A model generated the notes under the pieces. It saw only the letters and a list, made by a program, of their open reading frames with translations. It was not told the origin of the DNA and searched no databases. A stretch of 64,000 nucleotides of DNA from Sphaerotilus uruguayifluvii (GTDB lineage: Bacteria > Pseudomonadota > Gammaproteobacteria > Burkholderiales > Burkholderiaceae_C). The stretch covers positions 1 through 64,000 of the forward strand of contig NZ_JABSNM010000016.1 of assembly GCF_013294065.1 (NCBI RefSeq). Reading direction: 5' to 3'. The translations under genes were made by a program, and so were the position numbers. Positions 15,462-27,586 of the stretch are shown here, piece by piece (position 1 is the stretch's first letter; every line of letters begins with the position of its first letter).

Positions 15462-16304
15462 TCAGCGGTGCAGGCCGCGCTCGTCGGGCTCGTCGGTCGA
15501 GGTGGCGATGACGCTGACCGGGCGGCCGCGCGACTTGCGCACCCCGTACACCACATAGCCCGACAGGCCGTAGACGACGAAGACGCCGAACAGCACCAGC
15601 GGCGGGTGATAGGTGATCACCGCGATGCCCAGCGCGATCGCCACGATCACGATGAAGGGCACGGTGCGCTTGAAGTTGACGTCCTTGAAGCTGTAGAAGG
15701 GCACGTTGGTGACCATCGTCAGCCCGGCGTAGAGCGTGGTGGCGAAGGCCAGCCAGATCAGCCATTCGATGTCGCGCACGCCCCGGAAGCCCATGTCGTC
15801 CATCACCCAGATCAGGCCGGTGACCAGCGCGGCCGCGGCCGGGCTCGGCAGGCCCTGGAAGTAGCGCTTGTCGACCACGCCGATGTTGGTGTTGAAGCGC
15901 GCCAGGCGCAGCGCGGCGCCCGAGCAGTAGACGAAGGCGGCGATCCAGCCGAGCTTGCCCAGGCCCTTGAGCGCCCACTCGTACATGATCAGCGCCGGCG
16001 CCGCGCCGAAGGAGACCATGTCCGACAGGCTGTCCATCTGCTCGCCGAAGGCGCTGGTGGTGTTGGTCATGCGTGCGACGCGACCGTCCAGGCTGTCGAG
16101 CACCATCGCGCAGAACACGCCGATCGCGGCCTGGTCGAAGCGGCCGTTCATCGCCATCACGATGGCGTAGAAGCCGCCGAACAGCGCCGCCAGCGTGAAC
16201 AGGTTCGGCAGGATGTAGATGCCCTTGCGCCTCGGACGCAGCGGCGCCGGCTCGTCCAGATCGTCGTCGAGGTCGCCCCGATCGGGGGTGGTGTTTTGGT
16301 TCAT
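15462..16304 (-). CDS. pssA: CDP-diacylglycerol--serine O-phosphatidyltransferase
   Basis: Inner-membrane enzyme making phosphatidylserine, the precursor of phosphatidylethanolamine. The CDP-alcohol phosphotransferase motif is clear: DGRVARMTNTTSAFGEQMDSLSD supplies D-G-x2-A-R-x8-G-x3-D-x3-D, preceded by LDSL. About 280 residues with six to eight hydrophobic segments; the N-terminus is acidic and Pro/Arg-rich before the first segment (YILPNLFTLAALFGG). This is the type II, membrane-embedded PssA, unlike the soluble E. coli enzyme. The ATG at 16304 was chosen over an upstream start 48 bases earlier because it follows a GATAAT hexamer by six bases. leuA follows downstream behind its own promoter. 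Confidence 0.93.
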   Translation of the reverse strand: MNQNTTPDRGDLDDDLDEPAPLRPRRKGIYILPNLFTLAALFGGFYAIVMAMNGRFDQAAIGVFCAMVLDSLDGRVARMTNTTSAFGEQMDSLSDMVSFGAAPALIMYEWALKGLGKLGWIAAFVYCSGAALRLARFNTNIGVVDKRYFQGLPSPAAAALVTGLIWVMDDMGFRGVRDIEWLIWLAFATTLYAGLTMVTNVPFYSFKDVNFKRTVPFIVIVAIALGIAVITYHPPLVLFGVFVVYGLSGYVVYGVRKSRGRPVSVIATSTDEPDERGLHR

Positions 16305-16310
16305 GGCGCG

Positions 16311-16316
16311 ATTATC
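16311..16316 (-). promoter_or_regulatory. pssA -10 element, leaderless start predicted
   Basis: Minus strand GATAAT, six bases (CGCGCC) before the pssA ATG. It sits in a small palindrome, GCGATTATCGC. Initiation seven bases downstream would fall on the ATG itself. Confidence 0.5.
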
Positions 16317-16370
16317 GCCAAGCGCGGCCGCCGCCCGACAGGGCCGCCCCACGGCCAGCCCGGGCGGGGC

Positions 16371-17150
16371 TCAGCGCCCCTCGCTCATCAGGTACAGCCA
16401 GGGATCGCGCGCGGCGGCGATCTCCGGTCCGTCGACGCGCTCGTGGCCGGCGAGGTCGAACAGATGCACCCGGCGCCAGCCGGCCGCACGGCACTCGTCG
16501 ATCATCGCCTCGGGCCGCAGGTAGCGGGTCGCGCCACCGTTGCACGGGTCGATCAGCTCGACCGGTCCGGCGCCGGCCTGGCGCAGCCGGTCGCGATTGA
16601 GCCGGCGCATGCGGCCCCAGAAATGCTGCGTCTCCAGATAGACGCGCAGCGAACCGGCCCAGCGCACCGCCGCCCGGCTGTCGAGCCAGTTCAGGTTGTG
16701 CGAGGAATGGATCATCGCGCCGCCCGGCGCCAGCACCCGCGCGCACTCGGCCAGCACCTGGCGCCGCTGCGCCGCATCGCCCACCAGGTCGATGCCGTTG
16801 AAGCTGAACAGCACCAGGTCGAAGGCCGCGTCGGCGAAGGGCAGCGCCCGCGCGTCCGCCACCTCGAGGCGCAGGCCGGGAAAGCGCTGCCGGCAGGCGG
16901 CGATCATCGGCTCGGACAGGTCCACGCCGACATAGCCGCGGCAGCGCCCGGCCAGCGCCGCGGTCGTGCGCCCGCCGCCCACGCCCAGGTCCAGCACCCG
17001 GCTGGCGGCCAACCGGCGCTCGCCGATGCGCCCCAGGATGACCTGCTCGGCGCGCTGCAGCGTCGACTGGCCGGCATAGCGGCGCACCACCTCCGGCCGC
17101 AGGTAGTAGTCGGGTCCGACCGGAGAAGGAGCGAGAGGCGGCGTCATCAT
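16371..17150 (-). CDS. Class I SAM-dependent methyltransferase
   Basis: A 259-residue Rossmann-fold methyltransferase of the Methyltransf_11/25 type. Motif I is VLDLGVGGGRTTAAL (about residues 48-62). The acidic end of strand 2 is VGVDLSEPMI, then the DARALPF and FDLVLFSFNGIDLV segments. The substrate is not identifiable; similar proteins are annotated for quinones, lipids or small molecules. AGGGA lies seven bases before the ATG, and a GACAAT hexamer lies about 35 bases upstream, just after the ilvC terminator. It sits between ilvC and pssA, so it is probably its own short transcription unit. It could conceivably act on lipids given pssA beside it, but that is only context. Confidence 0.85.
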   Translation of the reverse strand: MMTPPLAPSPVGPDYYLRPEVVRRYAGQSTLQRAEQVILGRIGERRLAASRVLDLGVGGGRTTAALAGRCRGYVGVDLSEPMIAACRQRFPGLRLEVADARALPFADAAFDLVLFSFNGIDLVGDAAQRRQVLAECARVLAPGGAMIHSSHNLNWLDSRAAVRWAGSLRVYLETQHFWGRMRRLNRDRLRQAGAGPVELIDPCNGGATRYLRPEAMIDECRAAGWRRVHLFDLAGHERVDGPEIAAARDPWLYLMSEGR

Positions 17151-17256
17151 GGGGATTCCCTGCGTGATTTCTCGTGAATGCGCCGATTGTCAGATACAAA
17201 TCATTACATTCAGGCTCGCTCAAGCCGCGTTCAGCAAGCCGCAAGGAAACGAGAAA

Positions 17257-17284
17257 GGGGCGACACCCTCGCGGGTGTCGCCCC
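17257..17284 (-). terminator. Terminator of the ilvI-ilvH-ilvC operon
   Basis: Perfect 12-bp stem (GGGGCGACACCC / GGGTGTCGCCCC). On the minus strand it has a GCGA (GNRA) tetraloop followed by TTTCTCGTTTCC. It lies about 50 bases after the ilvC stop. Confidence 0.8.
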
Positions 17285-17332
17285 CTCGTGCTCGACGGCG
17301 TCCGGCACCGAGCCGGACCGCCGGACGCGCGA

Positions 17333-18884
<1,552 letters not shown>

Positions 18885-18914
18885 GTGAGGGTCTCCCGGC
18901 CGGCGGGCCGCGGC

Positions 18915-18935
18915 GCGACGGCGTGTGGCCGTCGC
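18915..18935 (-). other. Intercistronic hairpin between ilvI and ilvH
   Basis: Perfect 8-bp stem GCGACGGC / GCCGTCGC with a 5-base loop. A second CAGGCC/GGCCTG pairing spans most of the rest of the 187-base gap (about 18990-19065). No T-tract is present. It may be a processing or stability element adjusting the subunit ratio, which is inference. Confidence 0.35.
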
Positions 18936-19071
18936 CCGCCCCGCAGGCCTGTCAACGAAGAAAGGTCGAGTGCTCTCGAGAGGAATCAGCAGGCCCGGGG
19001 CCGTGCCGGCGCTTCCCGGCGCCCTGCCCCGCCGGCGGTCACCCGCGGGGCCTGGCCGGGTCGCGGACCGG

Positions 19072-20862
19072 TCACAGGTCTTCCGAGCCCAGCAGCATCT
19101 CGGTGATGCCCTTGCCCGCCTGGACCATCGGCCAGACGTTCTCGGTCGGATCGGTGCGCACGTCGAGGAAGACGGTGCGGTCCTTCAGGCGGATGACCTC
19201 CTTCAGGGCCGGCTCGACCTCGGACGGGCGCTCGATCTTGATGCCGACGTGGCCATAGGACTCGGCCAGCTTGACGAAGTCGGGCAGCGCGTCCATGTAG
19301 CTGTGCGCGTAGCGGCCTTCGTAGATCAGCTCCTGCCACTGGCGGACCATGCCGAGGTAGCGGTTGTTCAGCGCGATGACCTTGACCGGCGTGCGGTACT
19401 GCTGGCAGGTCGAGAGCTCCTGGATGTTCATCTGGATCGAGCCCTCGCCGGTGATGCAGAACACGTCCGCATCCGGCTTGGCCAGCTTGATGCCCATCGC
19501 ATACGGCAGGCCCACGCCCATCGTGCCCAGGCCGCCGGAGTTGATCCAGCGACGCGGCTCGTCGAAGCGGTAGAACTGCGCCGCCCACATCTGGTGCTGG
19601 CCGACGTCCGAGGTCACGTAGCTGTCGGTGCCGCGCGTCAGGTTCCACAGCGTCTCGACGACATGCTGCGGCTTGATCAGCTCGTCCGACAGCTTGTAGC
19701 TCAGGCAGTCGCGCTTGCGCCATTCGGCGATCTGCGACCACCAGGCGCCGAGCGCGTTGGCGTCCGGCCGCTGCTGGGCCTCGCGGATCTGCGCGATCAG
19801 CTCCTGCAGCACGTCCTTGACATCGCCCACGATGGGGATGTCGACCTTGACGCGCTTGGAGATCGACGACGGATCGATGTCGACATGGATGATCTTGCGC
19901 TCGACCGAGGCGAAGTGCTTCGGGTTGCCGATCACGCGGTCGTCGAAGCGTGCGCCCACCGCCAGCAGGACGTCGCAGTTCTGCATCGTCATGTTGGCTT
20001 CGTAGGTGCCGTGCATCCCGAGCATGCCCAGGAAGCGCGGGTCGGTGGCCGGCATCGCGCCCAGGCCCATCAGCGTGTTCGTGACCGGGTAGCCCAGCAG
20101 GTCGACCAGCTCGCGCAGCTCGGCCGAGGCATTGCCCAGCACCACGCCGCCGCCGGTGTAGATGTAGGGCCGCTTGGCCTGCAGCAGCAGCGACACGGCC
20201 TTGCGGATCTGGCCGCCATGGCCCTTGCGCACCGGGTTGTACGAGCGCATCGAGATCGTCTCGGGATACTCGAAGGGCGCGGTGTTCAGCGACACGTCCT
20301 TCGGGATGTCGACGACGACCGGCCCCGGGCGACCCGTGCGGGCGATGTGGAAGGCCTTCTTCAGCGTGACGGCCAGGTCGCGCACGTCCTTGACCAGGAA
20401 GTTGTGCTTGACCACCGGGCGGGTGATGCCGACGGTGTCGCACTCCTGGAAGGCGTCGAGGCCGATCGCGGCGGTCGGCACCTGGCCGGTGATCACCACC
20501 ATCGGGATCGAGTCCATGTAGGCGGTGGCGATGCCGGTGACCGCGTTGGTCACGCCGGGGCCGGAGGTGACCAGGGCCACGCCGACGTTGCCGGTGGCAC
20601 GCGCATAGCCGTCGGCCGCATGGACGGCCGCCTGTTCGTGGCGGACCAGGACGTGCTGGATCGACTCCTGCTTGTACAGGGCGTCGTAGATGTACAGGAC
20701 CGAGCCGCCGGGATAGCCCCAGATGAACTCGACGCCTTCGGCCTGAAGGCTGCGCACGAGGATTTCCGAGCCGTTGAGCACCGGCAGGGAAGCGGAGGAG
20801 GAGGAATCGCGGGAGGCTTGTGCCGAGGCGGCACGCTTTTGTTCCGCGGCAGACATGTCCAT
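19072..20862 (-). CDS. ilvI: Acetolactate synthase large (catalytic) subunit
   Basis: Thiamine-diphosphate and FAD enzyme forming acetolactate from pyruvate, the first common step to valine and leucine. 596 residues. The catalytic Glu is E76 in [19 protein letters not shown]. The ThDP motif is [13 protein letters not shown]...ALNN (the usual GDGS reads GEGS, a known variant of the motif). The first 28 residues are Ser/Ala-rich and not conserved. Two ATGs (20862 and 20856) are close together; AAAGG precedes the first by about ten bases. It is the first gene of the operon, with its promoter and a large inverted repeat about 150 bases upstream. It could equally be named ilvB. Confidence 0.96.
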   Translation of the reverse strand: MDMSAAEQKRAASAQASRDSSSSASLPVLNGSEILVRSLQAEGVEFIWGYPGGSVLYIYDALYKQESIQHVLVRHEQAAVHAADGYARATGNVGVALVTSGPGVTNAVTGIATAYMDSIPMVVITGQVPTAAIGLDAFQECDTVGITRPVVKHNFLVKDVRDLAVTLKKAFHIARTGRPGPVVVDIPKDVSLNTAPFEYPETISMRSYNPVRKGHGGQIRKAVSLLLQAKRPYIYTGGGVVLGNASAELRELVDLLGYPVTNTLMGLGAMPATDPRFLGMLGMHGTYEANMTMQNCDVLLAVGARFDDRVIGNPKHFASVERKIIHVDIDPSSISKRVKVDIPIVGDVKDVLQELIAQIREAQQRPDANALGAWWSQIAEWRKRDCLSYKLSDELIKPQHVVETLWNLTRGTDSYVTSDVGQHQMWAAQFYRFDEPRRWINSGGLGTMGVGLPYAMGIKLAKPDADVFCITGEGSIQMNIQELSTCQQYRTPVKVIALNNRYLGMVRQWQELIYEGRYAHSYMDALPDFVKLAESYGHVGIKIERPSEVEPALKEVIRLKDRTVFLDVRTDPTENVWPMVQAGKGITEMLLGSEDL

Positions 20863-20937
20863 GTTGATGAACCTTTCGGGTTTTCTCTGACGAAAATCGA
20901 TCGGTGCGCCTCCTCTCGCCCTCGTGAGGCGGAATTG

Positions 20938-20965
20938 GCGCCTGCGCGGTCATCGACGCAGGCGC
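20938..20965 (-). other. Hairpin in the ilvI leader
   Basis: A 9-bp perfect stem GCGCCTGCG / CGCAGGCGC with a 10-base loop in the leader between the promoter and ilvI. No T-tract follows, and I found no leader peptide rich in Ile, Val or Leu, so this is not a classic attenuator. Confidence 0.4.
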
Positions 20966-21000
20966 CCGGGGTCGGGCGACCGGTTCAGACCAGGCACGCG

Positions 21001-21027
21001 TGGTGCGAATCCGGGATTATCGCACCA
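21001..21027 (-). promoter_or_regulatory. ilvI promoter with overlapping inverted repeat
   Basis: Minus strand TGC GATAAT (21024-21016) is an extended -10. It lies inside an inverted repeat with perfect 8-bp arms TGGTGCGA (21001-21008) and TCGCACCA (21020-21027), with an inner AATCC/GGATT pair. The repeat spans the -10 and the predicted start (about 21009), the position expected for a repressor site. Confidence 0.55.
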
Positions 21028-21101
21028 AGCTGGCGTCATGTCGAAGAAATGCACCCAGGCCGCCCGCACATGCCCTCATCGGAGGGCAGCGACGGCGATG
21101 A

Positions 21102-21107
21102 CATAAT
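21102..21107 (+). promoter_or_regulatory. -10 element of the ECF sigma gene
   Basis: CATAAT on the plus strand, 24 bases before the ATG at 21132. The predicted start near 21114 leaves a short leader. The ilvI promoter reads away from it about 80 bases upstream. Confidence 0.4.
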
Positions 21108-21131
21108 CCGCGCCGCCCCACTTCCGGACCG

Positions 21132-21731
21132 ATGCCGCCCGCCCGGGCGCGGCCCCACCCCTTGGCCACCGAACAAGAGCTCTCCGACTTCCTGCAGAAC
21201 ATCGAGAAGCGCGCCTTCAAGCGCACCGTCTATGCGGTGCGCGACGAGGACGCGGCGCTCGACATCGTGCAGGACGCGATGATCCGGCTCGCGCAGCGCT
21301 ATGGCGACCGCCCGGCGGCGGAGCTGCCGCTGCTGTTCCAGCGCATCCTCAGCAACGCGACGATGGACTGGTTCCGCCACCAGAAGGTGCGCAACGCGGT
21401 GATGCGCAACTTCTCGGAGTTCGAGTCGTCCGAGTCCGACGACGACTTCGACCTGCTCGAGCACCTGTCGACCCAGGACAGCGCCGGCACCGATGCGGAA
21501 TCGGCCGACGCGGCAGTCGCGCGGGTACAGACCTTGCAATTGATCGAGGAGGAAATCGCCAGGCTGCCGGCGCGTCAACGTGAAGCCTTCCTTATGCGTT
21601 ACTGGGAGGAAATGGATGTTGCCGAGACCGCGGTGGCCATGGGCTGCTCGGAAGGCAGCGTCAAGACTCACTGCTCGCGCGCCGTGCATGCACTGGCGAA
21701 GGCACTGCAAGCCAAGGGAATCTCACTGTGA
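21132..21731 (+). CDS. RNA polymerase ECF sigma factor (RpoE-like)
   Basis: A 199-residue sigma-70 family factor with only regions 2 and 4. Region 2 covers about 20-85 (RDEDAALDIVQDAMIRLAQRYGD, ILSNATMDWFRHQK). An acidic linker follows (FESSESDDDFDLLEHL), then region 4 at about 135-195 (LPARQREAFLMRYWEEMDVAETAVAMGCSEGSVKTHCSRAVHAL), whose helix-turn-helix reads -35 elements. A TTG at 21162 would give a start MATEQELSDFL, which resembles relatives as I recall them; I kept the ATG. It overlaps the next gene by 4 bp (GTGA), and the next gene encodes a one-segment membrane protein, so that protein could be an anti-sigma factor (inference). Confidence 0.9.
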   Translation: MPPARARPHPLATEQELSDFLQNIEKRAFKRTVYAVRDEDAALDIVQDAMIRLAQRYGDRPAAELPLLFQRILSNATMDWFRHQKVRNAVMRNFSEFESSESDDDFDLLEHLSTQDSAGTDAESADAAVARVQTLQLIEEEIARLPARQREAFLMRYWEEMDVAETAVAMGCSEGSVKTHCSRAVHALAKALQAKGISL

Positions 21732-22267
21732 ACACCGCCCCCCCCTCCCGTCCGCCCAGGCCGGCCAATGCCGAGGCCCTGGAAGCCCGTTTCGCGCTGC
21801 GACTGGCCGCGCGCCTGGAGACCGGCGCGCAGCAGGTGCCGCACGACATCGGCGAGCGGCTGCGCGTGGCGCGCCAGCAGGCGGTCGCGCAGGCGCGCCG
21901 TCCCGCCCCGGCGCGCGCGCCGGTGCAGGCCGAGGCCCCGGTGGTGATGCCGGTCTCGATCGGCGCGTCGGGCAGCGCCGCGCTGATGCAGGGCCGGCTG
22001 GGCAGCGGCGACGAGTCGCCCTGGTGGGGCCGTCTGGGCTGGCTGCTGCCGACGCTGGCGCTGGTGGCAGGCCTGTTCGGCATCGGCGAATGGCGCGACA
22101 TGGAGTCGATCGCCTCGATCGCGCAGATCGACGCCGAACTGCTCGGCGACGACGTGCCGCCCTCGGCCTATGCCGACGCGGGCTTCCACGAATTCCTGAA
22201 GCTGCCGGCCGTGGCCACCGCCGAGCCGGCGCCGACCCCCTCCGCAGAGATCGCCCAGCAGCCATGA
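21728..22267 (+). CDS. DUF3619 family membrane protein
   Basis: 179 residues from a GTG start that overlaps the sigma factor stop. The N-terminal cytoplasmic part has EALEARFALRLAARL, then an Ala/Pro/Arg-rich linker. One membrane segment (about residues 102-120, GWLLPTLALVAGLFGIGEW) follows, then a short periplasmic tail. This matches DUF3619, a family of unknown function that accompanies this sigma factor in Burkholderiales. Size, topology and translational coupling are like those of anti-sigma factors, but no zinc-binding anti-sigma motif is visible. The ATG of the DUF3106 gene overlaps its stop (ATGA). Confidence 0.82.
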   Translation: MNTAPPSRPPRPANAEALEARFALRLAARLETGAQQVPHDIGERLRVARQQAVAQARRPAPARAPVQAEAPVVMPVSIGASGSAALMQGRLGSGDESPWWGRLGWLLPTLALVAGLFGIGEWRDMESIASIAQIDAELLGDDVPPSAYADAGFHEFLKLPAVATAEPAPTPSAEIAQQP

Positions 22268-23103
22268 CCCCTTCGCGTCCCGCACCGTCCCGGCGGACCG
22301 CGGCCAGCCTCGTGCTGGCGTCGGCGCTGAGCCTCGGCCTGCCGGCCGGCGCGCAGACGGCGGCCTCGGCCAGTCCGGGCGGCGGGCTGACCTGGCAGCA
22401 GCTCAGCCCGGCCGAACAGGCGGTGCTGCAGCCGCTGCGCGCGCAGTGGAGCGACATCGAACCGACGCGTCGCCAGAAATGGCGCGACATCGCCGCGCTC
22501 CATCCGAAGCTGACGCCCGAGCAGCGCGAGCGGCTGCGCTCGCGCATGACCGAATGGGCCGCGATGACGCCGGTCCAGCGCAATGCCGCACGGCTGAACT
22601 TCGAGGAAGCGCGCCAGATCCCGGCCTCGGAGCGCCAGGCCCGCTGGCAGGCCTGGCAGCAGCTGCCCGAGGAACAGCGCCGCGCGCTCAGCGAGCAGGC
22701 CGCCAGCCGGCCCGCACCGGCCGGACCGGTGCCCGCCGCGGTGCGCCGGACGCCGGCGACCGACACGCCGCAGCCCAAGAACAACATCGTCTCGGGCTCG
22801 CCGGTCCGGACACAGCCGCAGCCGGTCGCGCTCGGCACGGTCCAGGCCGGCCCCGGCGCCAGCACCCGGCCGATCGGCCGCTCCGCGCCGATGCCGCCGC
22901 GCCACCAGCCCGTCGGCCTGCCCAAGATCGCCGCGACCCCCGGCTTCGTCGACAGCACGACGCTGCTGCCCTCGCGCGGCCCGCAGGGCACGCCCGTGCC
23001 GTCGCCGACGCTGTCGCCCGCCGCCGTCGCCCAGGACGCAGCGGCAGCACCTGGGGCTGCCGCCGCGCCCGCGGCGACGCCTGCCTCGGGCAGCGAGCCC
23101 TGA
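22264..23103 (+). CDS. DUF3106 domain exported protein
   Basis: 279 residues. A signal peptide is seen at the N-terminus (basic RPAPSRR, then LVLASALSLGLPAGAQT, cleavage likely after AGA or AQT). Residues about 42-145 contain repeated LTWQQLSP, LTPEQRERL, MTPVQRNAAR and LPEEQRRAL segments typical of DUF3106. These resemble the LTxxQ repeats of CpxP/Spy-type periplasmic proteins. The last 130 residues are Pro/Ala-rich and probably unstructured. The start overlaps the DUF3619 stop by 4 bp, completing a sigma-DUF3619-DUF3106 operon. An envelope-stress sensing role is suggested by context only. Confidence 0.85.
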   Translation: MTPSRPAPSRRTAASLVLASALSLGLPAGAQTAASASPGGGLTWQQLSPAEQAVLQPLRAQWSDIEPTRRQKWRDIAALHPKLTPEQRERLRSRMTEWAAMTPVQRNAARLNFEEARQIPASERQARWQAWQQLPEEQRRALSEQAASRPAPAGPVPAAVRRTPATDTPQPKNNIVSGSPVRTQPQPVALGTVQAGPGASTRPIGRSAPMPPRHQPVGLPKIAATPGFVDSTTLLPSRGPQGTPVPSPTLSPAAVAQDAAAAPGAAAAPAATPASGSEP

Positions 23104-23156
23104 AGCCCGCCTCCGAGGCCCTCGCATCGCAGGCGTTAACATGGCGGCCCCGATGA

Positions 23157-23735
23157 ATGCCGCCCCCGCCTGAGATGGCCGCCACGACTGCCCCGTCCGC
23201 CCTGCCCTACACCCCCGACGATGCCGACCCCTCGCTGCAGCCGACGCCGCCGCTGCAGCGGCGCATCGCGGCCATGCTCTACGAGAGCGTGCTGCTGTTC
23301 GGCGTGCTGATGATCGGCGGCATCGCCTACGGGGTCGCGACCGGCCAGACGAATGCGCTGCAGGGCCGGCTGGAGTTCCAGATCTTCCTGTTCCTGCTGC
23401 TGGGCCTGTACTTCTGCTGGTGCTGGGTGCGCGGCGGGCAGACGCTGGCGATGAAGACCTGGCATGTGCGGCTGGTGCGGCTGGACGGCCGCTCGCCGAG
23501 CCTGCCGCAGGCGGTCGCGCGCTACCTGCTGGCCTGGCTGTGGTTCCTGCCGGCGCTGCTGGCCGCCTGGAAGCTGGGGCTGCATGACAAGGGCGCGCTC
23601 TCGGGCGCGCTGCTGGCCGGCATGGCCGGCTATGCGCTGCTGACCTGGGTGCTGCCGGACCGGCAGTTCCTGCACGACCGGCTCTGCCAGACCCGGCTGG
23701 TCACCTGGCGTCCCGCGCCGCGCAAGCGCCGCTGA
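23157..23735 (+). CDS. RDD family membrane protein
   Basis: 192 residues with an RDD-type layout: the first membrane segment includes RRIAAMLYESVLLFGVLM (the RxxAxxxD signature, with E where many members have D). A second segment is IFLFLLLGLYFCWCW, then GGQTLAMKTWHVRLVR (conserved), and two further hydrophobic stretches, ending in LHDRLCQTRLV. Function of the family is unclear; some members are proposed to be ion antiporters. The start is uncertain: ATGs occur at 23157 and 23175. A TAACAT hexamer lies ten bases before an out-of-frame ATG at 23153. Confidence 0.85.
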   Translation: MPPPPEMAATTAPSALPYTPDDADPSLQPTPPLQRRIAAMLYESVLLFGVLMIGGIAYGVATGQTNALQGRLEFQIFLFLLLGLYFCWCWVRGGQTLAMKTWHVRLVRLDGRSPSLPQAVARYLLAWLWFLPALLAAWKLGLHDKGALSGALLAGMAGYALLTWVLPDRQFLHDRLCQTRLVTWRPAPRKRR

Positions 23736-23772
23736 AGCGGCCCCGCCTCACCTCTCCGATCCACGTCACGGA

Positions 23773-24156
23773 ATGGACAATCCGCACAAGGGCCGCACCG
23801 GCCTCGATCGAATCCGACACGCCGCGGGCTATTCGCTGCAGGGCCTGAGCGGCGCCTACCGGCACGAGAGCGCGTTCCGCCAGGAGCTCTGGCTGGCCGC
23901 GCTGCTGCTGCCGCTGGCCTTCTGGCTGGGACGGACCTGGGTGGAGGTGGCGCTGCTGGCCGGCAGCGTGGTGATGGTGATGATCGTCGAGCTGCTGAAC
24001 TCGGCGGTCGAGGCGACCGTCGACCGCATCTCCTTCGATCTTCACGAGCTGGCCAAGCGCGCCAAGGACTACGGCAGCGCCGCGGTCTTCCTGGCGCTGG
24101 CGCTGTGCGGCGGCATCTGGGCCGCCGCGCTGTGGAGCCGCCTGGCCGGCGGCTGA
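23773..24156 (+). CDS. dgkA: Diacylglycerol kinase
   Basis: Inner-membrane enzyme phosphorylating diacylglycerol (released by osmoregulated glucan or LPS modification) back to phosphatidic acid. 127 residues, three membrane segments, and the family motif ELLNSAVEATVDRIS with the conserved E-x3-N-x3-E pattern that binds Mg-ATP. A basic amphipathic N-terminus (RIRHAAGYSLQGL) precedes AYRHESAFRQEL. Length is close to E. coli DgkA (122). It lies 37 bases after the RDD gene on the same strand and converges with glnB with three bases between stops. Confidence 0.94.
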   Translation: MDNPHKGRTGLDRIRHAAGYSLQGLSGAYRHESAFRQELWLAALLLPLAFWLGRTWVEVALLAGSVVMVMIVELLNSAVEATVDRISFDLHELAKRAKDYGSAAVFLALALCGGIWAAALWSRLAGG

Positions 24157-24159
24157 AGA

Positions 24160-24588
<429 letters not shown>

Positions 24589-24593
24589 TCACC

Positions 24594-26258
<1,665 letters not shown>

Positions 26259-26474
26259 GGGGTGTGCGGAAAAGAGCCTGGGGCGATGGGTGCGGGGAAT
26301 CCCCGCGCTGAATCCGGTATTGTCGCCGCACTCGCGGCCGAACGCACCGTCCGACGGACGGCAGGCTGCAGCCGACCAGCGGCAAGGCCGGGCGGTGACG
26401 ACGGCACGCCGGCGCCCTAGCATCCCGCCATCGTTTCATTTTTGCGCGATCGCCCGACCGCCTCGCGACCCTCC

Positions 26475-26960
26475 ATGTCCCGCCCGACTTCCGCCCGTGC
26501 CCGCCGCCCGCACCCGACCCGGGGCTTCACGCTGATCGAGGTGATGGTGGTGGTGGCCATCATCGGCATCCTCGCCTCGGTGGCACTGCCCTCCTACAAC
26601 GACTACATGCGCCGCAGCGCGCTGCCCGAGGCCTTCACATTCCTGTCGAACGACCGGGTGGCGATGGAGCAGTACTACCAGGACAACCGCAACTACGGCA
26701 GCGGTGCCTGCGCCAGCAAGACGCAGGCGGTGCCCTCGGCCGGCAACCTGCCCGACAAGGGCTCGAGCCTGAAGTTCGGCTACAGCTGCACGGTCGGCGC
26801 GGACGGCCAGAGCTACAGGCTCGTGGCCACCGGCGTGAGCGGCCAGGCTTCCTACGGCCATGTCTACGAGACCGACCAGTCGGGCGCGCAGCGCACGACG
26901 ATGTTCAAGGGCGCGACCGTCAGCAAGTCCTGCTGGCTGAAGAAGGGCACGGAATGCTGA
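26475..26960 (+). CDS. pilE: Type IV minor pilin PilE-like
   Basis: 161 residues with a class III (prepilin) signal: a basic leader of 17 residues ending G17, cleavage before F18, then [21 protein letters not shown] with the essential Glu at mature position 5. The mature protein has a [10 protein letters not shown] segment and two C-terminal cysteines (SKSC...GTEC) that form the usual pilin disulfide loop. The ATG at 26475 gives a normal short leader; a TTG 33 bases upstream keeps the frame open. It opens a minor pilin operon with fimT, pilV, pilW, pilX and pilY1. Position and size suggest the minor pilin PilE rather than the major subunit. Confidence 0.9.
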   Translation: MSRPTSARARRPHPTRGFTLIEVMVVVAIIGILASVALPSYNDYMRRSALPEAFTFLSNDRVAMEQYYQDNRNYGSGACASKTQAVPSAGNLPDKGSSLKFGYSCTVGADGQSYRLVATGVSGQASYGHVYETDQSGAQRTTMFKGATVSKSCWLKKGTEC

Positions 26961-27586
26961 ACCGACGCCGGCACGGCTTCACGCTGATCGAGCTGATGGT
27001 CACGCTCGCGGTGGCGGGCGTGCTGCTGGTCGGGGCCATTCCGCTGGTGCGCGAATGGCTGATGAACCTGGAGATCCGCAACGCGGCCGAGTCGATCGCC
27101 AGCGGCCTGTCCAAGGCCCGCAGCGAGGCGGTCAAGCGCAACCAGCCCGTGATGTTCTCGCTGGTCTCCAGCACCAGCGCCGGCACGCTCGACGCCGACT
27201 GCCAGCTCTCGCCGCGATCGGCCTCGTGGGTGGTGAGCCTGGAGGATCCGTCGGGCGCCTGCGACCGTCCCGCCGGCGTCGGCGGCGTCAAGGAAGACAA
27301 GCCGCGCCTGCTCGACAAGCACGCGAGCGGCGACGGCTCGCCCAGCGTCGTCGTCGGCGTCTACGACGCGAGCTGCTCGAACTCCACCGGCGCGACCCAG
27401 GTCAGCTTCAACGGCTACGGCCGGATGAACGACGATCCGGAGCCGATGCGCTGCATCGTCGTGCGCCATCCGCGCAGCGACACCACGCACACGCTGCGCG
27501 TCATGGTCGGCACCGGCGGCACCGTGCGCACCTGCGATCCGGCGGTCACCGACCGCGACGACCCCCGCACCTGCATCCCGACATGA
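26954..27586 (+). CDS. fimT: GspH/FimT family pseudopilin
   Basis: 210 residues, prepilin signal [21 protein letters not shown] with cleavage after G8 and Glu at mature position 5. The following helix [23 protein letters not shown] is the typical GspH/FimT segment, and the C-terminal beta domain has several cysteines. It starts 7 bp inside the pilE end. The product should be part of the priming complex for pilus assembly at the inner membrane. Confidence 0.9.
   Translation: MLNRRRHGFTLIELMVTLAVAGVLLVGAIPLVREWLMNLEIRNAAESIASGLSKARSEAVKRNQPVMFSLVSSTSAGTLDADCQLSPRSASWVVSLEDPSGACDRPAGVGGVKEDKPRLLDKHASGDGSPSVVVGVYDASCSNSTGATQVSFNGYGRMNDDPEPMRCIVVRHPRSDTTHTLRVMVGTGGTVRTCDPAVTDRDDPRTCIPT

Noticed and set aside
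20863-21010. ilv leader peptide for attenuation
   Set aside because: I read all frames of the ilvI leader on the minus strand; no short frame rich in Ile, Val or Leu is present, and its hairpin lacks a T-tract.
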